NCBI RefSeq assembly: GCF_047663525.1
Contig: NC_092588.1
Span: 108,395,001-108,459,000 of the forward strand
Direction of reading: 5' to 3'
Length of the DNA: 64,000 bases
From: Anas platyrhynchos
Lineage: Eukaryota > Chordata > Aves > Anseriformes > Anatidae
Positions 34,901 through 49,800 of this stretch are shown here, in pieces. Position numbers and translations under genes: made by a program. The notes below the pieces were generated by a model that saw only the letters and a program-made list of their open reading frames with translations, was not told the DNA's origin and ran no database searches. Position 1 is the first letter of the stretch. The number at the start of each line of letters is the position of its first letter.

Positions 34901-37900
34901 TGCTCAGCGTGCCCTTCAGCACTGATTGCATGCTCATTAGCTCCCAGTCCCCTCATTTGGTTTGTCTCCCAGCTCCTTGTCCTCAGAAGACACGTGTGTG
35001 TACTGCTTTGCTCTGAGCTACAGCCTGGCCATCAGCAGAGCTCTGAGGGTCGTCTTCCACCAGCACACGAGATCCCACTGGTACAGGAGGGTGTGCAGGA
35101 GTCAATTCAAGCATTTGTTGAAGGGAGAAGCTGGGCTGGTACAGCGTGATTGAGAGCAGCTGTGTGATGGTGAGCTTGGGTTGGCTTCAGGGATTTAGGG
35201 CCCTAAGCAACGCCCTCATCCAGCTCAGTGCTGTCTGTGGATTCACTGAGCTATTGCCTCTCGGTGCCCAGCTGAGCACGGATTCATTGCTGCCATTTCA
35301 CCGTCCTTTCTTCTCCACCTTGGTCCTCTGACAGAGGAGCTTGGGATATGAGGCTGTTACTTCCAGCTCAACTCAGATAGCCTGAGAGCATAACAGCTAG
35401 GGAAACTCCTGAGAAAATAGCGAGCTGCTTGTTTGCTTGCATTGTTTTTGGAGGTTTAAGACTGCTGCTTGTACAATATATCATTGTAAGTCCAGAAATA
35501 CCCAGAGATATTAAAGTATGTAGTGAAGCACTGTGGAACTAGACAACTTTCCGGAACATTTTTATTAATTTTTGAGCGAATACTTACATTGAGAATACTA
35601 TTAAAAGTTCCCAAATCCTATAATCCTATTGCTCTCATTGCTCTCCCCCATCTTTTTTTTTTTTTTTTTTTTTAATAAGACAAAACTTGATGCTTTTTAA
35701 TGTATTATTTTGAATTTTATAACTTTTTTTTTTTTTTTCTCTTTGATTATGCAAGTGTTGGTAAATGTGTGCTTTGGAGCCATGGACATAAAAGTTTGTA
35801 TTTTTGTAAAAGGACAATGATAACATTAGGAATTAGAACCCCATTTGCTGGCAGTTTGTGCAGGGGTACGGGCAGCTGGACCAGGAGGGCAGCCACTGCT
35901 TAGAGGTGTCCACCCCATCTGTCTCTGGAGGCCCAAGTCCTTGGGTGCCAGATTTCTGCTGGTTTGCTATTACTGCCTGGTCTGAAGTACAACATTTATA
36001 TCTCACCCATGATCTCTGTTCAATGTACTTTTAACAGAGAAGGGCAGGAGTATTGTAACCGTTGTAACTACAGAACTGCAGTTCTCCTTAATGTGTTTGC
36101 AGAACTTCTTCGCTTTCCAGATGAGGGAAATGTGCTTGCTTACTTGAGCTGCCCTCTGCTGTCACCTCTGAACAGAGATCTGCTGGGCATGTGTTTATCA
36201 TTAGCTTGACTTTTTTTGGGGTGGTGGGCAGTGGGGGGAGAATATCAAATAAATCGGATATATAATATCATGCCTTTCTCAGCGGATAGACTAATGAGTA
36301 GTTTTGGCTATGTCAGGGTGAAAACAAAACCTTGGTTTTGTAACAATGGACTTGATCGAAGCTGTCAAACATGATTTTGAGTAGTGAAAAAATATTTGAA
36401 AATGTTTCTGTCAAATAATCATATACACAGTTCTTTGCTGACCTTGGAAATCGTTGCTTGTTTTAACTGTTTTAACTGTTGTTTGTTTTAACTGTTCTTC
36501 TCACCTCTATAATCTCTGTGAAGTGGGGCTGGTAGGGTTCTTTGAAATGAATCTGTATTATCATTAATATAAGAAAAAAAATTGAAACCCCTGTGTCGGA
36601 GCATCATAATTAATTTGTTCTCGTGTCGGTCTGCTTTCTTTCATGCTGCTTTCTCATTTTCTATCAAAGGTTACAGGAAGAGAGAAATCATAACAGGACA
36701 CAGAGAATGGAACTCATTTAGATGGGAAAATATAATAATAGTAAAGAAGCACTGAATTTCCTCTGGGAAAACAAGGTTTTCTTCTTTGGTACTGCTGTTC
36801 CTCATAAAATTGTATATGCTTTGACCTTGCGGTTAATGACCTCAACAGAGTCATATCATACACTTAAATCACTGCAGGGTTTTATGTATTTTCCTTTTGC
36901 TTGTTATCCCTTGATAATTTTATTGATACTGATGGGAAACATAAATTTCATTTACATTTAGATAAGAAACTTGTGCTACTGCTAGCAAGCTAAAAGCAGC
37001 TCTTGTAAACCTTATGTACAGGTAACTGAGGTCAGGGAATGGACATTTTCAGTCCCCATTAAAAAAAAAATCACACTTTTTGAACTTAAAGTAACTGCAA
37101 CACAAAAACATCCGCTCAAATCCCGGAGGAATCCTTCAAATAAAGATGTGAGTTGAGACTGAGTCTGAAGAGGCGAAGGCTGATGTTATGCTTCCCAGTC
37201 CCATTATTTTAGCAGTATTTCTGTTTGTACGCAGCGTATCACTAGGCTGTGGGTCTGAGGGACGCTGGAGTGGCAGTCTGACACATCTTGAGCATATCAG
37301 TCTTGGCAGAAGGGATGTCTTTGCCATCAAACTTTGTTCTCGAAACTTCTGCACGTGCTGTCTAAAAATGAAAAGGTCGTTACAGAAGTAACGTTGGTCT
37401 TTACAGATGGATTGAAGGTGTTTTATTTCATTGTGTTGATACAGTTCTTTTTCAATTGTAACTGCAATGTGTATAAGAAGCCACTAGCAATTATGAAAGA
37501 AGCAGGAATAAAATGTCAAGATACTTTTACTGGTATTAACTGCATTACTCCCATAAAGGAAAAAACAAACAACACACCCCTCTTTGGTTTAGATGAAGAA
37601 TTACCTCTCTTGCTGAGAGCAAATGTCCTACAGAAGTGATTGCAGGTCAGGACAGCGGTGGTGCAGCCTGTGGGACTGCGTGCCACCAAATGAGGTGGTT
37701 ATGCCCTTTTTCCTTCCCCATGGATGCTGGCCTCTGCGTTGTGCAAGCATTGGCCCTTGTGTGGCTGTGTGATAAGAGAAACTACGGGCCTGATCTGACA
37801 GGTGGTTGGTTTTCAGCTGGGAAGTTCCCAAATCTTGCTGGCCCATGGACAGGGGCTGCAGCAGCAGGTGAGAACAGGGGGATTCAGATGTTTGGTAGCT

Positions 37901-40900
37901 CAGACAGGAGACCCACAACAGAGAGGCATAGCTCACGTGGGAGGCTGGATGTATTTTGGGGTGTCTGAATGACCAGTAATGCCTGCAGTCTCTTGATAGT
38001 CCTGGGACACACCGTGGTGTGCCTCAGAGCTTATCTTTGCAGGCAGAAGATTTGTTGGCCCAGCGGAGGGAGTGGGACATGTGGATAAGTAACAAATCTT
38101 AAGCTGATTTTGCCTTTTTAAACTGGAATGGGATGGCCCTTCAAGAAGTGAACTGAACGGGACCCCAGCAAAAAAATAACTCTTTGGAGATGCTAGCAGC
38201 ATTACCCGCTAGTTGCAGACTATCAGCAGTGGTGACTGAATGAGAGAATTAGTTAATTTTGAAAGCTGAAGGGTCTCAATATTAATACTCATTAATACGT
38301 ATTTAGATAAATGATTGGCTTAAATGCTGCTTAACCCCATTAACGAAAATAACTTTCTTCATGCAGATGTATCACCCAGTATCTAAAATTTACTTTCTTT
38401 CTGCTAGCTACAGCATTTGGGTGGAGCTGATAGGTAGAAATTTGCAAGGAGGCTCTTCAGTCATTTAAAAGTTTTCTATGCCTTCACTGGGTGAGCACTA
38501 GAGGGCTCTTTCAGACTAATGCAAAATAATAGCGTTGTCCTTAGAATTGAAGACAAGTCCGAGTCAGTTTGTATCTTGAATTAAATAATGAAAGTTATTA
38601 TTTTCATTAGAATAAAGCTTTTCTTTTCAATAAAAAATTAAATTGGTGTCTTTGAAAGAAGAGAAATATAGCCTGTTATGTAGCAAGTATTTGAGATTTT
38701 GAGAGGTGGGGTGTTGGGTGTTGCAGTCTGATTGGTTTAATTTTCTATACATTTTTCTGATTAGCATTTTTTTTTTATCATGTTCCCATTCCAAGTGCTT
38801 TATTTTAAACTAACTACCTGGTCTATATTTTTTCTGCTTGTCTGTTCTCCCTACCTTCAAATTTCTCTCCTTCCCTGGGCATTAATTGATAGAAGTCCTT
38901 GTATTGTGAAGCCCAAGGCTGCATGGCATTTTACTATACATGATCACTGCAGGAAGAAATGAGTGTAAAACATAGCTGGACTTGTTTGGAAGTGTTTTTC
39001 AATTGCTTTATGCATGCCTTTCAGAAAAGGGTCAAACATCATACATTTAGTGGATGTCAGGAGTGATTCTTAGCTGGTGTGAATTTCTAGTGCAGCCTGG
39101 AAAGGCTTTGTCATCTTACACTGACTGAAACTCACACCCAGCGGGTTTATTTCAGTGTCAACTGATACCATTTGGGGAGAAATAAATAAAGAAATAAAAT
39201 AAAAAGCTGAAAAACCTGCTGTATGTTGATGAGGAAGAAACATTAAATAGTACTGCTCTATAAGCTGTAGGAGAACAGTGATTTCCTTGTCCCAGTTTAC
39301 ACAGTCCTTGTAATCAGATATATGTATATATTTCATACATCCTCTTGATTTCTTCCTTGTAAACTGGTTCTTGTGCATAATTTGTTCTAGTGTTTTTCAA
39401 ATGACACCATGGTGTTGTAGAAGATAACTGATGTTAGAGAAAGGGAGAGACGATACAAATCAAATTTGTTATTGGGGCACCCAATTTACATCACTCTGGG
39501 CAGCACAATTTCATATTGGCAGAAAGAAGACCAAAATTGTGCACCAAAATTAATACAACTGTGCTTTGAAATATACATACAAGTGCAAATACTCATTTTC
39601 AAGAGGAGTTTGTGGAGAACTACGTGTAGGTTTCTCGTTTAGAAAAACGAAGGGCATTTTTTCCCTGTGGCGAGTCAATCATCGAAGAAGCAAATGAGAC
39701 TTGAAAGATAGTTTGAGAGATACATGTACTTGTTTTGTGGGACTGATGTCCTAAAAAACAGAGGAAATTTTTTTAGTGTGTTAAATAGTACTGGTGGTTG
39801 CAGTACCCACTCCTTAGGGATATTTGGGAGTCCCTTCAGACTTCTTCCAAGCCTTGATGCTTACCCCCCATGAATTCCAGTAATTTCAACAGCCCCTGTA
39901 ACTCTCCTCCTAGCACCTCCATCTCACCTTTCTCTCTGCTCTGCTGTCATTACTAAGTTATATGTTTCTAGCCCAGGTATGAGGACAAAATTGCTTGTTT
40001 CTTCTCATCCTTAGGGCAGGAGGATTCAGTTTTATCTGTCTTGCTGAGAAGCACTGAAGCGATGCCATGGGGCACAGCTCTCTTTCCCTAAACACTGTTG
40101 ATGTTATACCCATCTATTACCAGAATCAAAGTGCTTTCAGTTGTCTTTGAGGATAATTCCATGGTCTGCCTTGAGTGTATGTGCGTAGCTTGGTTTGCAG
40201 CACACAAAATGAATTAGAGGTACAGACACAAGACTTTATTAAAATGTCTTCTGGACACCGAATGGCCAAAGACACTGTCCATCCTAAGATACGGGTGGCT
40301 GTTACATTTCTATTTTTCATCACTGATGAAGCATGATGCATGTGGTGACTGAGATTAGAAAATGACAGGCTTGGATCTGCTTCAGCTGCTGCCTCTAGCT
40401 ATCACAGAACCAAAATAGCATGGGCTACGGCACAGTTCGTAAAGCTGGCAAAACAGACCTGGCTAGTGAAAATACCAGCCAGGTATCAAACGCTTCGGCA
40501 AGGAGGAGGTTCCTTTGGTGTCACTGTCAGCTCATCCCGTGAATGCAGCCTAGGATTTAAGGAGAGCTGCTGTTGGCACTAAGCTGAACAGACTTGATGC
40601 TCAGTGCAAAGAACGTAATAGATTTAAAAATGATTTCAGTCTTCTGCATTGTGGTTAGTTGTATTTGGCTAGGCTTTGTTTGACTACAAAATGAAATACA
40701 AAATGTAGTGATTTTGGAAGGCTTGAGCTCACATTAACTCTACTCCGTTCCTACTAGTGTGAATTAATGTTTGTGCTTCTGACTTGAAATAGCAGATTTT
40801 AATGGTTTTAGCTTTTGCAATTCTAGGTCTCAGAGCAAGATTCAAATAATGCTGAGAATCGCAACATTTCAGGACAAAACTAAATTATGCTGAGTCAGGA

Positions 40901-43794
40901 AAGATCAAGGCATTTCAAATTATGAGAAGATAAAGGCTTATGTGTAAGAGAGTCAAATAACTCTGAAGTGTGAATTGGTTTAAGCATACAGTACACACGA
41001 CTGTAACTCCTGAGCACTGAGATGCAGGACCCTCAGAAGGAGGGTGTTTGCATTCTGCATTACAGAAATTTTGAAACAGAAACTGGTTCCAGATAAGGAA
41101 CATCCAACTGCTTTTCTGTTCAGAACATCTTGAGAAAGTAAATGTATCCCTTTGACATTTAGTAAACAATGAAAAGATTGTGCCAGGCTTAATCATCAAC
41201 TAGAAACCAGGAATTAAAAGCACATTCGGAGCTCTTTCTTTATGATGGAGGAAATCCAAGGGGGGGGTCTTATAGATGTTGGGAATCCTTTCTCATGTGT
41301 AGCCTTATTTACCTCATATTAAGTCATATTAATGTTGTTCTTCAAAGGCATGACTTTTTCTAGAGGAAGAGGTAGTGTATTCCTGGGTTGTAGAGAGGGG
41401 GAGAAAAAAATGAAAGGAAGAAAATGCTGTTTAGGCAGGGTGTACGTGTTAGGCCCCAACGCCTGCCAGTGAAAACTGGTGGTAATGATCTAACCCCAAT
41501 TCCTGTTACTGTGCCATGCCAGTAGGGGTGGAAGCACTGTTGAGGTCTGTGCCTCTGTGGTTTTGATTAAGTTTATCAAGCCCACTGATACCTACGAAGC
41601 CAGACAAGCATCAGTGCTAACCCATTTTCACAGAAGTGTAGTTTGTTGATCATCTGAGAAAGTGGGTGTTGGCCACTAGAGCTGCAGCTGAACACTTTGA
41701 CATTATAACTACTCCTGTACTACTACAGCTACTACTGAATACTGTGATGGATCTACATACAGGTAGGAGTCTCTCTTCCCAGTATCTGAAGGTGATGGCT
41801 ACGAGTTTTCTGCTGTGTGGTTCAGCTGGAGGTGGGAAGCATTATGTGGGCTGAGGTAAAAAACAGCCTTTGCTCTGGTACAAAACCTACAGGCATGCTC
41901 TCTTGATCCAGCATAGCCACAGTCAGGCTGTGGGTGCTAAATGCAGGGCATCGTTCCAGAGGAAACCAGGTGCCATTCGTCCTGCTGTGCCCACAGTGGC
42001 TTGGAGAAGGGTAGGCAGGCTTCTAGCTAGGGCTGTGTTCTTCACTAACAAAACTTCCAGTCTGCAGCTCAGTAGTGGAGTGCTTTGTGTTGTTCCACAG
42101 GAACATTTTCATCTCCAAAGGGACGGAGTTACTGAGGGCCCGCTGTGGATGGAAAGCCTGTCATTTATCGGGGAGCTGCACCGGTAGGCACATCAAATCT
42201 GCCTGATCCACTGACATTGGCATGGAATAGGCAAAATGCTGAAAGCACACCTAAGCCCACTGGTGGTGTAAAAGTGCCTGCAGCTCAACAGATCTTTTGT
42301 TTCTTGAAATTTATAGCTCACGTATATTTGTTATACAACAAACCAAATTCAACTGAATAATGTTACTGTAACTTAGTTAAAGGCTTCTATTGGCAGTATA
42401 AATCATGCAGGCAGAGCTCAGAGCTAGATTCCCTTTTATGTGCATCCGTAGTATTGGAATAAAAGGATGGCTTTACATGTTCGTATTTCTTCACAGTGGT
42501 TAAAGAAGAAACTTAGGCAGTAGTTTTACTGAAAGGGAACTTCAAAGTTGAGGCTGGTATGGAGCTGCATCAAAAGTGAGTTTCAAAATCAAGCCTGGCA
42601 TGTGCTTGTGAAGAGCCACAGCTTCAGAGTAGATGGAGAGAATCATCTTTGGTCCGTGTATGCAACTCCTCTGCTGTTCTTCCAGAACAAATTGAAAAAG
42701 GTATTTTTTCTTCCATTCAGAAAGGTTTAATAACATCGTAATGCACCTTGTACTACAGAGGAAGAGAAGTAAATAAAAGGAAGGCAGCAGGATGGGTGAA
42801 TGACACCCTGTGAGCAAGCTACAACAAAAAGGCAAACCATGTTTTGGTGCATTGTTGGTGCTCAGCCTCTCAGAGGCATTTCTTCCACAAGAGAGCAGTC
42901 AGGGACACCAGCAACTTCCTCTTCCAGCTGTGTCTCTGCTTCCAGTTAAGGGTCCTCATGAATCAGTTTGGTGGGGACTGAAGATCTAATGTGTGAATCC
43001 CTCTGATGGTTGGTCCTAGTTACACATCGTTTTCAGGTGTTAGGCCCCCTTTACACAGCTGTGTGTTTTTCTTCAATCTTACGATGCCAGACACTACCCA
43101 GGTATCACGATGGCTTTTAATTTTCCTTTTTTCTTTAATATTTTCTGGTTCTTTTCTGTGGGAGCACTGACTAGGTATTCTCATATCTTATTGACTATTC
43201 CTCTTTTATGTTAGAGTAAATATGAAATATAAACAGTGCTTGAAAGCGTTCAGTATTTATTTTGTTCTTTAAGAGCCATTCAATATCTGCTAAGAGGTGG
43301 TTTTCAGGTGACCTTAGCGTGTTAGTTTAGCACTTTGCTCAGCAGCCTTCTAAAGGAGATGGGGTACAGATTTTTTTTTTCCCCTTGGAAAGCCTACTTC
43401 CAAATTTCCTTGTAACTACTCAGACAGCATTAGGAACATGAGTGCTTTTTGTGTTAACAGAGGTTGAAAAGTTCATTACCAGCAGTCAGATTTGTTTGGA
43501 GGCATGGTATTAAAACAAATAATGCAACTGTACAATCATGGAACATGGCAGATATGCTTGACTAAAGGCTGGTTAGCACTCCAAATGTTGGCAACATCCT
43601 TTAAACTTTCAGGCTGGACCCTGCTGTCAACTGTTGCTGCCTTACTGTAGTTTTACCCTAGATGGGGCAGTTTTCCTGTGGGGAAGCCTACAAATGTAGC
43701 ACAGTCCAGTAGAGGCTGAAGAGCCATGGGGAGCACGAATGGGCTTGTCCTGTGTTCTTGAGGCAGGTGTCAGCATGGTGGGGAGGGGATGAAA
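31990..43794. other. Intergenic sequence, gene not recognised
   Basis: Mixed AT-rich DNA with a GC-richer patch at 33.5-34.1 kb that carries a 193-codon minus-strand open frame (33481-34062) of no recognisable family. A 21-base T-run lies at 35653-35673, and three TAACTG motifs lie at 36464-36494. No splice-supported coding exon was found. Confidence 0.55.
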
Positions 43795-43852
43795 AAAATA
43801 AAATAAAATAAAATAAAATAAAATAAAATAAAATAAAATAAAATAAAATAAA
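43795..43852. repeat. (AAAAT)n pentanucleotide microsatellite
   Basis: About 11.5 uninterrupted copies of AAAAT. Every unit junction forms an AATAAA hexamer on the plus strand. Confidence 0.97.
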
Positions 43853-46800
43853 GCTGATTCAAATGGGGATGGCTGGGAAAAAGCTAAATCGTTCTTGCTT
43901 GGAAAGAAGAGTCAGGAATGGAGGAGGAGCTCTGGAGGCTGTGACACTTCTCAAAGGTAAAATGTTTTCCCAGAGCCAAAAAACATGGAAGGCAATGCTC
44001 AGGGTGTGAGGACATGGGGAGCAGAGTACCCCTGTGCACCTTGGGCAGCAGTTGTTCTGCCTGGTAGTGTTGAGAATCTGCTACTTGAACGACTGATGTG
44101 TGCTTTGAAAAGTAGAAACGTGTACCCAAAGCCAAGGGCAGTTGTCCCCTCACTGATTGTGTTAGTGGGATTTGGGACTGAGGAAAGGGGGAGCTTTGTG
44201 TGCCTGCCCCAGGCCTGAGTCCTGCTGTTGGTAGCTGCTGCCAAACCCCCCAGCAGACAGACGGACAGGCAGACAGACAGCTTTACAGAGCCTGCTCTCA
44301 GCATCTTCCTCGTCTCTGTTTCAGGAAACTGATCTGCACAGAGCTGGTTTTCAGAATGGTTGGTGGGGCACAGCTTGATCTGGTGGTGTTGCAACACCCT
44401 GCTTTGTTTCTAGCTTCTTACCAGCACTAAAGGAGAGCTAATCCTTTCTAGAATAGTTTATTCATATCATTTTTCAGGAGAATCATTTACCAAAGCTCTA
44501 ATTACAGATACCAGGGAAAGTCCCTCTCAGTTGTTAGTGTCAATAAACCAGCTTCTTTATTAAGAGATGGCTCGCATTGTGGAGGAAGGCTACAAAGCCA
44601 AACATGAAGCCTGCCAGAAACACCTCCGCAGTGAGGTGCTGACAAGTATCTGTGCCACGATTAAGCAAGCAGAGCACCCACTGATTACCAAAACAGGTTC
44701 TTCATTAACCCATCGGAAACAGCGAGGAGTTTCCAGGGGGAGAGGACCAGTGAGGAAGTGGCTGGTGACTGAACTGAAAAAAGGTGAAAAAGGGAAAAAA
44801 AATAATCATCCAGTAATTATGCTTCAGTTACTCCCAGGCAGGAGCTTTCAGCTTTGTAATGAAAGTAATGAATAATTTTGCAATGAAATCAGATGACTGA
44901 GAGGTGTTTGAGAGCATCCGATGCTGCAGCGTTTCTTGTGGTGCTCAGGTCCGGAGGAGCGTGCTGCCTCAGTCCATAAAATCTGCTTGTAAGGGCAATT
45001 GTGATTTCTTTTTTCTTTTGTTAAGGGACAAGATGAGCGATTCTGGAAATAGCGAAAGGAAACGTGTGCTCTGAGTTAGCGTTTCTCAGGTGCTGGGTGT
45101 CACCACCCAGCACCCGGTGGCCGCAGCTGCTCAGCTGTGTGCGTGTGGCCCTTTGGCTGCCCGGTGGCCCCGTGCCCTCTCTCCTGGAGCCCTCTGGCTG
45201 CCCTCTGCTTTCCAGCTCCTCCACAGCTCCCGGCTTCCCCCATGTCTTCTGTGCTCAGCGAACAGCAGGGACTCGTATCGGGCAAGAATTTGTGTGTTTG
45301 GTTATTTATTTCCATGAGGAGGAGGAAAGGAGGCTGATGAAGAAATGTCAAACATCCCAAATAACTTCTTTAGATGCAAAGGTAGCTTGTATCTTTGTTT
45401 CAGTCACACTTCTCCCCCTTGCTTTTCTTTTCATATTGTTTTACATCTCTTCCTCGTTGCCTCTGATTGCGGCTCAGGCTATGAGCTCTTTGTGATGCTG
45501 CAGCTTCCTGCCCGTTGCCTTGCAAGGGGACCCGTTTGGGGTGGGATACAGCAAATCTATACCATGAAATGTAACTATACCAGGCTACCTAGTTACCAAA
45601 CTCACAAAATACAGCTTTTTAGCATTCCTTGCATTTTAATAGTAGGTTAGAAACTGTCAAACTGGTGTTGCCTGAAGAAGTTACCTTCTGATCAACCTCT
45701 GCACACATTAATGACAAACAAAACCATGAGGTCACGCATACTACATTTCCAGTAAAACAGGAACCAAGATGTATATACTAACACAAAAACTGTTGGTTCA
45801 ACACATTTCACAGAGAAAGCCTTTAAGGCAGAAACAACATCAAACATACTTGTATAGATACAAAAAAAATCATGAATTACTGCCGTACTCACAGTCAGAT
45901 AGCTGAGCTTTTGCTGACTGGGTAAAATACATATTCTAATGAAAAGGTAAGAAGATTTGGACTTCGAGTAGATTTACGCAGGTTTAACACGGGTAGTGCA
46001 GGGTCGGCCAGCCAGGAGGTTTTAGGAATTGCCTGCCCAAGTTTTTGTGTGGCTGAGATAACAAGACATGCACCCCATACCCTGAAGAGTCAAACGGCAG
46101 AAGGTGTGAAGTCAGAAGGAAGAAATCAGGGCATGATTCAGCAATGAGATGTAGAGTGGCCCCCTGTGGCCCCATGGCTTCTCTGCAGGCGTTTAGCGTT
46201 CGCTTCATATTAGCATTTAGCGTTCAAGCAGTTACGGTGTGTGAGGCATTTATCTCTTCTACCCATCTTCCTTAGCTAGGCAAGATTGATTGAAATAGGC
46301 TACACACGCTTTGTATTGTGTGAACGATCATTTGCATTACCTTCCAAGCAAATACCATCCGTTTCATCAGATCACTGATGCTCACAAAAAAAAAAAAAAA
46401 AAAGCTTTTTCTGTCATGACTGACTTTTCATTCTATTCACTCACATCTGACTTCCCTCTTGAATATTTATGTTCCTCTGCTTTGTGCTTGAACCCAACTA
46501 GCCTGGAAACGCAGTACACTTCGCAGCCAGTAACAGGATATGCAAGATACCTGGGGCACAAGCAAGTAAGTTTTCTGGGGAGTTACAAATATTAAAATTA
46601 GCACATGTTGAGGTTCAGTTACTCTTCCAAGGTCAGAGGATGTTTCTGGCAAGGCCCAGAATAAAATATAAATCGTGTATCTCTGCTGCAGGTTTGTTTG
46701 TTTTGTTATGGAGGTGGAAAACCTGTTGCAGAGGTCCTGAAATTGGCTTCCCTCAGCCAAAACCAGATTGTCAAATGGAGGCTTTCCCTCTTCGCTTCTC

Positions 46801-49800
46801 ACTGTGTGCAATGAAACCCAAAGGTAACCTCAAAACATAAGCTTTGTGCTTAGGGTACTCCTCAGATTTGTTGAATACAATGACTTCTGCCACATTTCTG
46901 TAAAATCATCAGTCCAGTCCTTGGAGCTTTGAAACTGAGTTAAGTGTTGTGCTAGGAAATAGAGCCTGCGAGGATCCCGCTATTTCTCTGCCAGTACCTC
47001 TGACAACTTTTCAAGGCAGTGCTCCGTTTTCTGGTAGCATCCAGTCAGAAAAAGTTATCATGTACAGGCCTCACAAATCGTCACGCATGTGGCTTGATGT
47101 AAATCATAATTTGCATTGCCTTGGTCCAGGGGCACGTTGTAAGTGATGTCAGGAAGACGAGGGTTACTGTTTTAGTGGTAAAGTTCAGTCGTGTTTAAGG
47201 CATGCAAATCTTTAGAAACCGTGCTTCATTAGCTTTGCTGCTCACCAAATGATTTTTTCACATACAAGTTGGGAGCATAAAATCTGCCTATTAAATACAT
47301 CTTTATTCCTGAGGAAATCCATGGTTTATAATACCTTCTGAATAAATGAAGTCCTTTTCTCATTGTCTTTTTCTCAGCAGCATGCTTGGAAAACAGTTGT
47401 TCAACAATCAAATCCTTCATTATTTTAACTTCAACATAATTTTGTAATCCTTTTGTAATAGAACTTTCAGTTGAAAAGATATTTTTGGGGGGCAACTGAT
47501 GGTACAGAAACAGCAGAGATCTCTTTGGTCATTAGTCTGGGGACCCTTTGACATGAAGGAATCTTAAACCTTGATGCAATGACAGTGACAAGCTTCAGGT
47601 GGTCTGGATCACAACAGAGTGATGTAGGCTCAGGTGGTATCCAAACATAAAACTTGGTGGAGTGTGTGCATTCTGATTTTTACTAAATGACAACAGATTT
47701 CTTGGGGACCTGTTGCCAGCTGAAGCAGGCTGAAAGGATGTTGGTGTTTCCTGGAAAGAGAGTCAAAGGGCTAAAGCTGATCCTTGCAGTTTTTCCTTGA
47801 CCATCGTTATCTACATTCACTCCATACTCCACTGTGTTTTGTGGAAATTGCCTGCATCAGAACATCCATGTAATTTCCTGTAAAACATTAATTTTATTTA
47901 TTCTTTCTACGTGTGTTTCAGTTTCCTTCTCTCATAAGCCTATTGACACCAAAAGGAATGACACAGAAGATCAACTGTTGGCTTTATGTAAAATATTGCA
48001 TCAAAATGATTAGTCACTGGAAAAAGATTTCCCCCAGTGAACACACACACAGAAATATCCACTCAGGTCACAAAACCAAAAACGTTATCAATAAGGACAA
48101 AGGAAGTTGTTATGTGACTTTTTAAACAGTCTTGATTCATGCTTCCTGTCATTTTTCTTGGGGAAAGAGAAATGACTATTCCTCAAAAAAAAGAAAAAAA
48201 AAAAAAAAAAAGGAAAAACAAAACCGAAACCCAGTAAAACTGCTGGAAACTCTTCAAAACAGTCAAACTGCTGAGAACTCTTCAGTTCTTTAAACAAATA
48301 TGATCAAGGTTAAAACCACAGTGAAAATCAATTTCCTATCCTCTGCTCTCCAAATTCTCTTTTCACATACAAAGTTTGTGCTACATGACATCATGATTTT
48401 ATACTTTTTTATCCCAAAGACAAGAATCCATTACTATAAACACTGTTTCTGTGGCATATTCTGATAAAGACCAGATTTCAGAAGCATCTCCGATGGAGCT
48501 TCCCAGTTCTTCCTAAGCTGTGCTGGATAATTTCTTTGAGGTTTGCTCGGTAGGAAGGAGCACATTTGTTCTAGTTCTTGGCAGCCCAGTGAGGTGCTCC
48601 TGCTGCGTTCACAGCTGAAACCTGTGGCAGCTTGTGCCCTGGGATACCCAGAAACTGGTGAGATGTTTGTGATCGCCACGGAGGATGCTGGAGATGCTAC
48701 AGGGCTGGAGTCTGCCATTGCAAGGCTGCTGGGAAATGCTGTTTCTCAGCTTTTAAGTTACATTGCTCAAAAAGCCATGATGTTAGACAATAACGTGAAA
48801 GATTATTTAAGAGCTGGAAGAGCTGGTCTTAGAAAGAAAAAATATATATATATATATAACATCAAAATAACTTGTTCCTTTTCTGTATATTTTTAATGCA
48901 TTGTTAGAATTATCCAGAGAGTGTAAAATTTTTCCTCCCTTTCACATGCTCTTTTTCTATATAGCAAATGTACTCTATGTGTAAGACAAAAGCAGGGAGG
49001 GACAGGAGAAAGTTCTCCTCAGCCTTTTCATGATGTTAATCTCATATTCAGGGAGTCAAATGGTTTCCCTTTGGCCCCCGTTTCTCCCTAAATTTCATGT
49101 TCTCTCAGATCTCCTTGGCAGACTTCAAGATCCTGGAGGTTTCTTACTGTCAGCCTCCCACAGAGGGAGCTGACCTAACTAATGGGAAGCGAGCAAATTG
49201 TCAGGACTTCGTCCCTGTAAGTAGGCCACTTGTGTCTACTCTTGTCCTCCTTTTCTTACTCCACAAGGCAGTGTCTCTGCTCCCATGACTGCCCTATAAC
49301 TCGGCAAATTGCCTTTTCTCCGGATCTGCAAATACAGGCGTGGAGACAGTTGTCCTAAGGATAATGTAAGGAGAACAAGTTAGTTATTGACTAGCAGACA
49401 GAGTTCACCAAGCACATTTTCCCCACCTTACATTCGTATGCCCTGGCTGCAGAAAGACAGAACTGGGAGCAGACTCAGAGCTCACACTTCAAAGCTTTGC
49501 TTACAGCGTACAGTGCAAAGGGATTCTCTGTAGGAACACATTTTGCCCCTGACCAGTTTGTCTTGTTATGTCACAGGAAACGTCTACATATGTGTAACAT
49601 AAAAATTAGAGAATATTCCTAAATTCTGTTTAAATTCCTGCCTGAGAAGTGCAGGGGAGGTGAGCAGAGCCAGTCGATTTTCACAGTGGTCATGCTTAAC
49701 AAAAAGATGAGTTCCTTGTCGGTTCTTCAGTGCCTGCAGATAGTAGTGAAGCAGAAAGCACTATTTGCTTGGGTTTCAGCAGTGTTTAGAAAAGCAAAGG

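Noticed and set aside
44567..44875. 102-codon plus-strand frame MARIVEEGYKAKHEACQ...
   Set aside because: It has a protein-like composition at first glance but no known family, no promoter and no splice signals that join it to anything.
45064..45495. 143-codon plus-strand frame with a hydrophobic end
   Set aside because: Several overlapping frames of similar length exist on both strands in this GC-rich patch. No signal-peptide or family resemblance was convincing.
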